Positions 1-8,396 of a stretch of 64,000 bases of DNA are shown here, in pieces; positions within the stretch are counted from its first letter, which is position 1; each line of letters opens with the position of its first letter. The stretch comes from Glycomyces sp. YM15 (GTDB lineage Bacteria; Actinomycetota; Actinomycetes; Mycobacteriales; Micromonosporaceae), in contig NZ_JAERMK010000010.1 in the NCBI RefSeq assembly GCF_016918015.1, positions 62,001 to 126,000 on the forward strand, read 5' to 3'. Made by a program: the position numbers and the translations under genes. The notes below the pieces were generated by a model, which saw nothing but the letters and a program-made list of their open reading frames with translations, was not told the DNA's origin and searched no databases.

Positions 1-128
1 GACCACCCTCGCGTACCCACAACCTGGCGCGCCTTGGTTAGGGTGTGGTCACGCCCGCCGCGGCGGCGCCCGCCACTCGCGCCGCCCGCAAGTCCCCGTT
101 CCCCCGAAGCCTCGTTAGGAACCAACGC

Positions 129-2222
129 ATGGACGCCAACTCGGCGACGCTGGCCACGTTCGTGGTCGTCGCGCTCATCGTCATCGGCTTTCTGGTCATG
201 ATCATCCGGCTGTACCGGAAGGTCGCCCCCGGTCAGGCCCTCGTCGTGACGAAGCTGCGCACCCGCAAAGTCTCCTTCACCTCCGCGCTGGTGCTGCCGA
301 TCATCCACCGCGCCGAGTACATGGACATCTCGGTCAAGACCATCGAGATCAACCGCGCGGGCAAGGACGGCCTGATCTGCCAGGACAACATCCGCGCCGA
401 CATCTCCATCACGTTCTTCGTGCGCGTCAACGCCACGGTCGAGGACGTCCTCAACGTCTCCGGCGCGATCGGCACCAAGCGCGCCTCCGACCAGGAGACG
501 ATGCAGGAGCTGTTCAACGCCAAGTTCGCCGAGGCCCTCAAGACCGTCGGCAAGCAGCTCGACTTCACCGACCTCTACACGAACCGCGACGAGTTCCGCG
601 ACCGCATCATCCACCTCATCGGCACCGACCTCAACGGCTACTCGCTCGAGGACGCGGCCATCGACTACCTCGAGCAGACCCCCCTGGACCAGCTCGACCC
701 CAAGAACATCCTCGACGCGCAGGGCATCCGCAAGATCACCCAGCTCACCGCGATCGAAGCGGTCACCACCAACGAGCACCGCCGCACCGAGGAGAAGGAG
801 ATCAAGCGCCAGGACGTCGAGGCCAAGGAGGCCGTGCTCGAACTCGAGCGCCGCCAGACCGAGGCCGAGATCCGCCAGCAGCGCGAGATCGAGACCCTGC
901 GGGCCCGCGAGTCCGCCGAAGTGCAGAAGGTCCAGGCCGAGGAGCGCCTCAAGAGCGAGACCGCGCGCATCAGGACCGAAGAGGCCACGGGCATCCAGCA
1001 CGAGAACCGCCTCCGCGAGATCGCCGTCGCCGAGAAGAACCGCGAGCGCGTGATCGCCGTCGAGACCGAGCGCATCGAGAAGGACCGCATCCTCGAGGTC
1101 GTCGGCCGCGAACGCGAGGAAGAGCTGGCCCGCATCGCGGCCCAGAAGGAGCTCGAGGCGCAGAAGCGCGACATCGCCGACGTCGTCCGCGAGCGCATCG
1201 CCGTCGAGAAGACCGTCGCCGAGCAGGAAGAGGGCATCAAGCGCCTGCGCGCCACCGAAGAGGCCGAGCGCGAACGCCAGCGCGTCATCATCCTCGCCGA
1301 GGCCGAGGCCCAGGAGAGCCTGGTCAAGGACATCAAGCGCGCCGAAGCCGGCGAGGCCGCGTCCAAGCACCTCGCCCGCCAGCGCCTCACCGAGGCCGAG
1401 GCCGCCCAGCAGGCCGCCGAGCTCGAGGCCCGCGCCAAGATCCGCCAGGCCGAAGGGGACCAGGCCATCGCGGCCGCCCCGGGTCTGGCCGCCGTCCAGG
1501 TCCGCGAGGCCGAAGCCGACGCGATCGAGAAGGGCGGGCTCGCCGAGGCGAAGGCCGCCGAGGCCAAGGGCAAGGCCGAGGCCGAAGCCCAGGCCGCCAT
1601 CGGCAAGGCCCAGGCGAGCGCCACCTCCGCGAAGGGCCTGGCGGAAGCCGAGGCCCAGGCCGCGCAGGGCACCGCCGAGGCGAACGCCCTGCGCGAGAAG
1701 CTCCTCGCCGAGTCGGTGGGTCTCACCGAGAAGGCCGCCGCGATGGACGCCCTCTCGGACGCCAGCCGCGGGCACGAGGAGTACCGCCTGCGCCTGGAGA
1801 TGGAGAAGGAGCTGCGCGGCATGGAGATCGACGCCCGCCGTTCGATCGCCGAGCAGCAGGCCGGCGTCATCGCCGCGGGCCTCACCAGCGCCGACATCTC
1901 GATCGTCGGCGGCGACACCCAGTTCTTCGACCGGGTCGTCGGCGCGATCGGCTACGGCAAGGCCGTCGACGGCTTCGTCGCCAACTCCGATGTGGCGCAG
2001 TCCGTCGCGGCTTCGTGGGGCAACGGCTCCACGTCGTTCGCGGAGGACCTCAAGGGCGTCCTGAGCGGCGTCGGCAGCGAGGACGTCAAGAACCTCACGG
2101 TCTCGGCCGCGCTCGTCAAGCTCATGCAGGGCGGCGGCGACCACGACATGCTGTCGGGCCTCCTCGGCAAGGCCAAGGAACTCGGCGTCGCCGAGAAGCC
2201 CGCGCTGGAGATCGCCAAATAG
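129..2222 (+). CDS. Flotillin-like SPFH/band-7 membrane protein
   Basis: A 697-residue protein with one N-terminal membrane segment (about residues 8-27, followed by RLYRK), an SPFH domain (about 30-220) and a very long charged coiled coil rich in Glu, Arg and Ala (about 240-560), ending in a flotillin-type tail with Ala-Glu repeats. Flotillins scaffold membrane microdomains. I chose the ATG at 129, preceded by a TTAGGA-like ribosome site, rather than the GTG at 45, because the extra 28 residues are low-complexity and would push the membrane segment inward. It is followed by a hairpin and then by a giant ATPase gene on the same strand. Flotillins of this form are often next to DUF3686 ATPases, so a shared role is inferred. 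Family call is firm; cellular role is not. Confidence 0.9.
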   Translation: MDANSATLATFVVVALIVIGFLVMIIRLYRKVAPGQALVVTKLRTRKVSFTSALVLPIIHRAEYMDISVKTIEINRAGKDGLICQDNIRADISITFFVRVNATVEDVLNVSGAIGTKRASDQETMQELFNAKFAEALKTVGKQLDFTDLYTNRDEFRDRIIHLIGTDLNGYSLEDAAIDYLEQTPLDQLDPKNILDAQGIRKITQLTAIEAVTTNEHRRTEEKEIKRQDVEAKEAVLELERRQTEAEIRQQREIETLRARESAEVQKVQAEERLKSETARIRTEEATGIQHENRLREIAVAEKNRERVIAVETERIEKDRILEVVGREREEELARIAAQKELEAQKRDIADVVRERIAVEKTVAEQEEGIKRLRATEEAERERQRVIILAEAEAQESLVKDIKRAEAGEAASKHLARQRLTEAEAAQQAAELEARAKIRQAEGDQAIAAAPGLAAVQVREAEADAIEKGGLAEAKAAEAKGKAEAEAQAAIGKAQASATSAKGLAEAEAQAAQGTAEANALREKLLAESVGLTEKAAAMDALSDASRGHEEYRLRLEMEKELRGMEIDARRSIAEQQAGVIAAGLTSADISIVGGDTQFFDRVVGAIGYGKAVDGFVANSDVAQSVAASWGNGSTSFAEDLKGVLSGVGSEDVKNLTVSAALVKLMQGGGDHDMLSGLLGKAKELGVAEKPALEIAK

Positions 2223-2228
2223 TCGAAC

Positions 2229-2256
2229 GGGGCGCGGGCCGCCAGGCCCGCGCCCC
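2229..2256 (+). terminator. Hairpin after the flotillin gene
   Basis: A perfect 12-bp GC stem (GGGGCGCGGGCC and its complement) with a GCCA loop starts 7 bases after the flotillin stop codon. There is no clear T-run, as usual in such genomes. It may attenuate rather than block transcription into the ATPase gene, which lies 155 bases on. Confidence 0.6.
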
Positions 2257-2411
2257 CATGACCAGCTGAAACAGCCGACTGTCGGACCCGTGTGGGACAG
2301 TCGTCCCATTTCTTCGGTTGGTCGGAGGTGGATGCGGGTGGGAAGGGGCACGCCCTATGCCCGCCCGCAGCGCACCCGAAAGCCCACAAACGAACGCCAC
2401 CAGGGGAATCC

Positions 2412-5400
2412 ATGGCCGAAGAGCAGTCCGCCACTGAAGCGCCCGCCGCTGCCACCCTCGACGCCGGCACTTACGAGGTCCTCTCGTCGCGCCTCGCCGA
2501 CTTCGCCGACGAGCTCGCGGGCCGGGCCGAAGCGCTCAACACCGCCCGCACCGACGCCTTCGGCTCCACCGGGCTCACCCTCCTGGGCACCACCCGCATC
2601 CGCACGGTCAACAACTGCGTGCCCCGCGACATCGCCCGCGTCGGCGACCGCCTCCTCTTCGGCTACAACGTCCACATGGGACTCAAGTCGCAGACCGGCG
2701 TCGGCGACGTCTTCACCCTCCACGACTTCAAACGTGAAGGCGGCGAATTCTCCTTCACCGAGGTCACCGAGCCAGGGCACCTCCTCGACCAGCCCAAGTT
2801 CACCGCCGACTTCACCGAGATGTACCGGTACTACCGGTCCACCGAACTCCTCCAGATGCGCGAGGTCGACGGCCGCCTCCTCGCCGTCTTCAAGATCGGC
2901 GAGCAGCTCACCGACCAGCGGGTCCTGCGCTGGCAGCTTGCCGCCGGCAAGGAACCGGCCTATATGGACGCCCGCGGCGACGCGGACGCCGTCTGGCCCG
3001 GCCCCTACGACTTCGAGTGGACCCCCACCGGCCGCGAGCACCACGTCACCGGCCGCCACCCGCACGTCTCGATCGAGGACGAGATCTTCGTCGAGTGCCT
3101 GAACGGCGACCTCACCGTCAAGATCGAGGACAACACCGAGTCCGGCGAGGGCATCTACAGCGAGCCCGTCGCCGAACCCCTCCAGTCCCTCGCCGACGCC
3201 GACATCGCCTACGCCCGCATCGGCCCCCTCATCCTGCTGAAGATCCTCCCCTACAAGGAGACCGTCACCCGGTACCTGATCTTCAACTCCCGCACCGGCA
3301 CCATCGTGCGCGCCGACGCGATCGGCCAGGCCTGCCGCCGCCTCCCCGAGGACCACGGCCTCATCTTCCCGGGCGGCTACTACCTCAACGAGGGCAAGCT
3401 CAAGACCTTCGACCACGACGTCACGGACCTCCGCTTCAAGCGCGTGATCCGCTCGCCCAACGGCGAAGACGTCCTCTTTGTCTTCTACCACGAGGCCGAG
3501 GGGCGCTCACTCCTCTTGCCGTACAACGTCATCCGCAAGGAAGTGGCCGCGCCGATGAGCGTCCACGGCTACGCGGTGTTCGACGACGGCACCCTCGCGG
3601 CCTTCCGCTTCACCGGCGAAGAGGCCACCCGCGTCCACACGCTGCAGATCTGGGCGACGCCGTTCTGCAGCGAGGCGCACGCCGCCGCGGCGGAGTCCGG
3701 CGACACCCCCGTGCACCGCATCGGCAACGCCGAGGCCGTGCGCGCCGTCTCCGACGCGCTCTCCGTGGCCCGCATGGTCCGCGAGATGCAGCCCGCCCAG
3801 GCGGTCTTCGAAGCGCTCATCGCCGCCGCCACCCGCTGCCTCGACGACTACCCGTGGCTCGGCGACGACGGCCTCCACGACCTCGACGAGAGCCTCGCGA
3901 AGGTCCGCGACACGGCCGAGTCCGTGCTCGACGAGTACGCCACGGTCGCCGAGCTCACCGCCGAAGCCAAGAAGGCCCTCGAACTCGCCCAGACGGACAC
4001 GGTCAAGCTCCTGCGCCGCGCCCGCGGCGAGGCCCCCAAGTCCGCCGGGGACTGGGTCGCGCTCCTCGCCGAGCTGCGCGGCGCCGGCGGCCACCTCGTC
4101 ACCCTCCGCGAGACCCGCTACATCGACCTCGCGGGCCTCGACAAGCTCGCCGCCGAGGTCACCGAGACGCTCGACGGCACCGGCAGGCGCGCCGTGGCGT
4201 TCCTCGAACGGGAGGACGCGTTCACCGCGTACTTCGAGCAGGTGGCCGACCTCGAACGCAAGGCCGAGGGCATCGGCTCCGTCGCCGAATCGGACCCGCT
4301 CCTGGCCGACCTCGACGAGCGCCAGCGGGGCCTCGAGACCCTCACCGAGGTCGTCGCGACCCTGGAGATCGGCGACGCCGTGGTGCGCACCGCGATCCTC
4401 GGGCGCGTCTCCGAAGTGCTCGCCGCAGTCAACCGCGCCCGAGCCACCCTCGCCGCGCGCCGCCGCGAACTCGCCGTGGGCGAGGGGAAAGCGGAGTTCG
4501 CTGCCGAGTTCGCACTGCTCGGCCAGTCCGTGACGGCCGCGATCGCCGCCGCCGACACGCCCGCCGCGTGCGACGAGCAGCTGGGCCGCCTCCTGCTCAC
4601 CGTCGAGAACCTCGAGACCCGCTTCTCGGACTTCGACGAGTTCCTGCAGCAGCTCGCGGACAAGCGCACCGACGTCTACGAGGCGTTCTCCTCCCGCAAG
4701 CAGCACCTCCTCGACGAGGCCGCCCGCCGCGCCGAGCAGCTGGCGCAGTCTGCCGACCGCATCCTCGAAGCCGTGGCCCGCCGCACCGCCACACTGTCCT
4801 CACTGGATGAGGTCAACACGTACTTCGCGACCGACCCGATGGTCGAGCGCCTCCGCAAGGTCATCACCGAGCTGCGCGGCCTCGACGACACCGTCCGCGC
4901 CGAGGAGATCGAGGGCCGCATCAGCGCCGCCCGCGCCGAGGCCGGGCGCGCGCTCAGCGACCGCCTCGACCTCTTCGACGGCGACGCCGTCAAATTCGGC
5001 GAGCACCGCATCCCCGTCAACACGCAGCCGCTCGACCTCACCCTCGTGCCCTCCGGAGACGCGCTCGCCTTCTCGCTCACCGGCACCGACTACCGCCACG
5101 TCGTCACCGACCCCGGCTTCGCCGACACGAAACCGTACTGGCACCAGTTCCTGCCCTCGGAGAACAACGAGGTCTACCGCGCCGAGCACCTCGCCGCCGC
5201 GCTCCTCGCCGAGCACGGCCCCGCGAAGCTCCTCGCCGAAGACCTCCCCGCGTTCACCTCCGCCGCCGCGGCCGAACGCTACGACGAGGGCTACGAGCGC
5301 GGGGTCCACGACGCCGACGCCGCCGCGATCCTCGCCGAGGCCCTGCGCCTCTACGCCGCGTCCGGGCTGCTGCGCTACCGCTCCGCCGAACGCGCCGCCG

Positions 5401-7322
5401 CCCAGCTCTACTGGGGGCACGGCGTCCCCAAGGAGGAGCGGATCGCGATCCGCACCCAGGCCCGCTCGCTCGCGCGCGCCCGCGCCGTCTTCGGCCGCGC
5501 CGACGCCCTCGCCGACCTCGGCGCGGACCTCGGCGAAGCCGTCAACCACTACCTCGACAACACGCTCCTCCCGCTCGAGGTCGACCCCGACCTCGCGGGG
5601 GAGTACCTGGTCGAGGAGCTCGCCGACCCCAGCGGCGGCTTCGCCGTCTCGCAGCGGGCGCGCTCGCTCCTGGCCGCGTTCGAACGCCAGATCGGCCCCG
5701 GTGCCAAGGCGGACTTCGAATCCGATCTGCGCGCACTCGAAGGCGACATGACCTCCAAATGGGAGCTCGCCGCCGTCTGGCTCGAATCGTTCCTGCGCCA
5801 GGCCGAACCCGACGGCTTCGACGAGGCCGACCTCCCCGAGGCGCTCGCGGTGATCCTCGCCGAGGTCGACACGTACGACGTCTCGGCCGAACTCTCCAGC
5901 CGGGTCACCGGCCTGCTCGGCACCCACCCGCGCATCGACGGCCGCGTCCTGCCGCTGCGCCTCGACGAGTTCCTGGCGCGCACCGGGCGGTTCCGCCGCA
6001 CCGTGCTCCCCGGCTACCGCGCCTACCAGCGCCGCCGCGGCGACCTCATCGAAGGCCACCGCCGCAGGCTCCGCGTCGAGGAGTTCAAGCCCAAGACGAT
6101 GGCCGGGTTCGTGCGCAACCAGCTCATCGACGACGTGTACCTGCCGCTGATCGGCTCGAACCTCGCCAAGCAGATCGGCGCGGGCTCGGGCGAGGGCCGC
6201 CGCACCGACCAGTCGGGGATGCTCATGCTCATCTCCCCGCCCGGCTACGGCAAGACCACCCTCATGGAGTACGTCGCCGACCGGCTCGGGATGCTCCTGG
6301 TCAAGGTCAACGGGCCCGCGCTCGGGCACGAGACGGTCTCCGTCGACCCCGAGGACGCACCGAACGCGACCGCCCGCGCCGAGGTCGAGAAGATCAACTT
6401 CGCGCTCGAATGCGGCAACAACGTGCTGCTCTACCTCGACGACATCCAGCACACCAACCCCGAGCTGCTGCAGAAGTTCATCTCGCTGTGCGACGCGCAG
6501 CGCAAGATGGAGGGCGTCTGGAACGGCCGGACCCGCACGTACGACCTGCGCGGGAAGCGGTTCGCGGTGTGCATGGCCGGCAACCCGTACACCGAGGCCG
6601 GCCAGAAGTTCCGCATCCCGGACATGCTCGCCAACCGCGCCGACGTGTGGAACCTGGGCGACGTCCTCTCCGGACGCGACCAGGTGTTCGCCCAGTCCTA
6701 CATCGAGAACGCGCTCACCTCGAACAAGGTCACCGCGCCCCTCGCCGGACGCGACCGCGCCGACACCGCGATCCTCATCCGCCTCGCAGGCGGCGACCCG
6801 ACCGCGGCGCCCGAAGCGCTCAAGCACCCCTACAGCGCGGGCGAGCTCGACCAGCTGCTCTCCGTGCTGCGCAAACTCGTGCGCATCCAGAAGACCGTGC
6901 TCGGCAACAACCTCGCGTACATCGCTTCGGCCGCGATGGACGACAGCGCCCGCACCGAGCCGCCGTTCCTCCTGCAGGGCTCCTACCGGAACATGAACCG
7001 CCTCGCCGAACGGGTGGTCCCGGTGATGAACGACGACGAACTCGAAGCGGTGATCGACGACCACTACGCCGGCGAGGCGCAGACCCTCGCGTCCGGCGCG
7101 GAGGCCAACCTCCTCAAACTCGCCGACCTGCGCGGCCGCCTCACCCCCGAGCGCGCCGCCCGCTGGGAGGCCGTGAAGGAGGCCTACCGCCGCGAGCAGA
7201 CCCTCGGCGGCGCGAGCGACGATCCAATGTCGAGAGCGGTCGGCGCCATCACCTTGCTCTCCGACCGCGTCAAGGGCATCGAAACGGCCCTGCAGCAAAG
7301 GAGCACCTTCGAGCGCGAATAA
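2412..7322 (+). CDS. Giant AAA ATPase of the DUF3686 'DNA-repair ATPase' family
   Basis: A 1636-residue cytosolic protein. The first ~330 residues look beta-rich, the middle (~340-1200) is helical and coiled-coil-like, and the C-terminal quarter is an AAA module. The Walker A PPGYGKTT lies near residue 1276, the Walker B LLYLDDIQ about 60 residues later, and a sensor-like CMAGNPY follows. The family is annotated as ATPases involved in DNA repair, but I know of no firm biochemical role. The ATG at 2412 has an AGGGGA ribosome site; the open frame upstream to 2292 is non-coding in appearance. Its neighbours are a flotillin upstream and a BRCT-like protein downstream, so the three probably act together. 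DNA repair as such is inference. Confidence 0.85.
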   Translation: MAEEQSATEAPAAATLDAGTYEVLSSRLADFADELAGRAEALNTARTDAFGSTGLTLLGTTRIRTVNNCVPRDIARVGDRLLFGYNVHMGLKSQTGVGDVFTLHDFKREGGEFSFTEVTEPGHLLDQPKFTADFTEMYRYYRSTELLQMREVDGRLLAVFKIGEQLTDQRVLRWQLAAGKEPAYMDARGDADAVWPGPYDFEWTPTGREHHVTGRHPHVSIEDEIFVECLNGDLTVKIEDNTESGEGIYSEPVAEPLQSLADADIAYARIGPLILLKILPYKETVTRYLIFNSRTGTIVRADAIGQACRRLPEDHGLIFPGGYYLNEGKLKTFDHDVTDLRFKRVIRSPNGEDVLFVFYHEAEGRSLLLPYNVIRKEVAAPMSVHGYAVFDDGTLAAFRFTGEEATRVHTLQIWATPFCSEAHAAAAESGDTPVHRIGNAEAVRAVSDALSVARMVREMQPAQAVFEALIAAATRCLDDYPWLGDDGLHDLDESLAKVRDTAESVLDEYATVAELTAEAKKALELAQTDTVKLLRRARGEAPKSAGDWVALLAELRGAGGHLVTLRETRYIDLAGLDKLAAEVTETLDGTGRRAVAFLEREDAFTAYFEQVADLERKAEGIGSVAESDPLLADLDERQRGLETLTEVVATLEIGDAVVRTAILGRVSEVLAAVNRARATLAARRRELAVGEGKAEFAAEFALLGQSVTAAIAAADTPAACDEQLGRLLLTVENLETRFSDFDEFLQQLADKRTDVYEAFSSRKQHLLDEAARRAEQLAQSADRILEAVARRTATLSSLDEVNTYFATDPMVERLRKVITELRGLDDTVRAEEIEGRISAARAEAGRALSDRLDLFDGDAVKFGEHRIPVNTQPLDLTLVPSGDALAFSLTGTDYRHVVTDPGFADTKPYWHQFLPSENNEVYRAEHLAAALLAEHGPAKLLAEDLPAFTSAAAAERYDEGYERGVHDADAAAILAEALRLYAASGLLRYRSAERAAAQLYWGHGVPKEERIAIRTQARSLARARAVFGRADALADLGADLGEAVNHYLDNTLLPLEVDPDLAGEYLVEELADPSGGFAVSQRARSLLAAFERQIGPGAKADFESDLRALEGDMTSKWELAAVWLESFLRQAEPDGFDEADLPEALAVILAEVDTYDVSAELSSRVTGLLGTHPRIDGRVLPLRLDEFLARTGRFRRTVLPGYRAYQRRRGDLIEGHRRRLRVEEFKPKTMAGFVRNQLIDDVYLPLIGSNLAKQIGAGSGEGRRTDQSGMLMLISPPGYGKTTLMEYVADRLGMLLVKVNGPALGHETVSVDPEDAPNATARAEVEKINFALECGNNVLLYLDDIQHTNPELLQKFISLCDAQRKMEGVWNGRTRTYDLRGKRFAVCMAGNPYTEAGQKFRIPDMLANRADVWNLGDVLSGRDQVFAQSYIENALTSNKVTAPLAGRDRADTAILIRLAGGDPTAAPEALKHPYSAGELDQLLSVLRKLVRIQKTVLGNNLAYIASAAMDDSARTEPPFLLQGSYRNMNRLAERVVPVMNDDELEAVIDDHYAGEAQTLASGAEANLLKLADLRGRLTPERAARWEAVKEAYRREQTLGGASDDPMSRAVGAITLLSDRVKGIETALQQRSTFERE

Positions 7323-7439
7323 GTCCTCTCCGCTGGCCCGATGCGAGCTGGGCACCCGGTACGCTCTTGAGCAAAAGCTTAAGGCGCAAAGCCCGTAGTG
7401 CCCCTGCAGCCGCAAACCACCGAATAAGGGAGGTCCCCC

Positions 7440-8132
7440 GTGCCGACGAAGACGGGAGATAAGGTCCGGATCATCGTCTTGGGCACCGGCCCCGACGCCG
7501 AAACTGCCCGCGCGATCGCCGAGTCCGACGCTGATGTCGCGCTCGCGAAACAGTTCACCAAGACCGTGACCCACTTGGTCATCGACGACACCGTGAAGAC
7601 CACCGAAGCCCGCCTGAAGAAGGCCGAGGAGGCCGGCGTGCCGGTCCTCACGGTCGCCGAGTTCCGGGCGCTGCTGGTCGCGGGCCCCGAGGACGAGGTC
7701 GAGGAGGTCGTGGAGGCCGAACTCGAAGAGGCCCCCGCCGAGACCCCCGCGGCCGTCGTGGACCCCGAGCCCGCCGCCGAGGCCGAGCCGGAGCCCGAAC
7801 CGGAACCCGTCGCCGAGGCGGTCGAGCCCGAACCGGTGCGGGTCGAGGAGCCTGAGCCGGTCGTCGAGGCCGAGCCGGAGCCCGAGCCCGTCGCCGAGGC
7901 CGAGCCCGAGCCCGAGCCGGCCGAGTCCAAGGCCGACACCGCCGTCGTCGAGCCGGCCGCCGAGCCGGCCGCCGAGGCGATCGACGAGCCGGAGGAAGCC
8001 GCGGACGACCCTGAGAAGGCGGTCCCGTCCCAGGCGGAGGCGCCCGCCATCGAGAACGACGAGAAGTCGGCGAAGCCGTCGCTTCTCAACAAGATCAAGT
8101 CGATCTTCGGACTCAGCGCCGCCAAGAAGTAG
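7440..8132 (+). CDS. BRCT-like domain protein with acidic Glu-Pro tail
   Basis: 230 residues, starting at GTG behind a strong GGAGGT site. Residues ~1-80 carry a BRCT-like pattern: a hydrophobic first strand (RIIVLGTG), ETARAIAESDADVA, then TKTVTHLVIDD, TEARLKKAEEAGVPVLT and EFRALL. These match the strand and helix anchors of BRCT domains, which bind phosphopeptides or DNA ends. Residues ~85-195 are Glu, Pro and Ala repeats, probably disordered, and the end is basic (LLNKIKSIFGLSAAKK). It lies 117 bases after the ATPase gene and is followed by a strong terminator, which suggests it closes the same locus. The BRCT call rests on pattern reading only. Confidence 0.7.
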   Translation: MPTKTGDKVRIIVLGTGPDAETARAIAESDADVALAKQFTKTVTHLVIDDTVKTTEARLKKAEEAGVPVLTVAEFRALLVAGPEDEVEEVVEAELEEAPAETPAAVVDPEPAAEAEPEPEPEPVAEAVEPEPVRVEEPEPVVEAEPEPEPVAEAEPEPEPAESKADTAVVEPAAEPAAEAIDEPEEAADDPEKAVPSQAEAPAIENDEKSAKPSLLNKIKSIFGLSAAKK

Positions 8133-8147
8133 CGCAGGAGACGCTGC

Positions 8148-8188
8148 GCGGGAAGCCCTGGGACCCACCGGCCCAGGGCTTCCCGCGT
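8148..8188 (+). terminator. Strong terminator after the BRCT-like gene
   Basis: A perfect 16-bp inverted repeat (8148-8163 with 8173-8188) around a 9-base loop, starting 16 bases after the stop codon. It separates the flotillin/ATPase/BRCT locus from clpB. Confidence 0.8.
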
Positions 8189-8325
8189 ATCTCCGGCCGG
8201 GACGTCCCCGGTCTCGGCGCACTGCGCCCCGCTGCGGAATCGGCCGGGATCGTCCCCGAAACCCCCGGTGGCGAGCACGCGGGGATTTACGCTGACGGCG
8301 AACCGCGTCAAGTCGACCCCTGAAA

Positions 8326-8346
8326 GTTGAGTCGGATACACTCAAC
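8326..8346. promoter_or_regulatory. HAIR operator (HspR box) of clpB
   Basis: The sequence GTTGAGT, seven bases, then ACTCAAC is a perfect 7-bp inverted repeat. It matches the actinobacterial HspR-associated inverted repeat (CTTGAGT-N7-ACTCAAG) except for the outermost base pair. It lies 50 bases upstream of the clpB start. HspR, not encoded in this window, is expected to repress clpB here until heat shock. Confidence 0.85.
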
Positions 8347-8396
8347 TCCGGGTGCGCACCGCCCGGAACCAGTCAGCGAGAAGGAGTCAGGAGACC

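Noticed and set aside
7365-7385. CTTGAGC-AAAA-GCTTAAG considered as a second HAIR box
   Set aside because: Spacer and half-sites do not fit the N7 HAIR geometry, and one position mismatches.
7790-7940. Repeated GAGCCCGAGCCG-type sequence, considered as a CRISPR-like or satellite array
   Set aside because: Units are codon repeats (Glu-Pro) within the BRCT-like gene's tail, without spacers.
4800-8345. A 1181-codon open frame on the minus strand opposite the giant ATPase and BRCT-like genes
   Set aside because: It encodes low-complexity Gly, Arg, Val and Leu-rich text, is a mirror of high third-position GC in the real genes, and has no domain or start signal.
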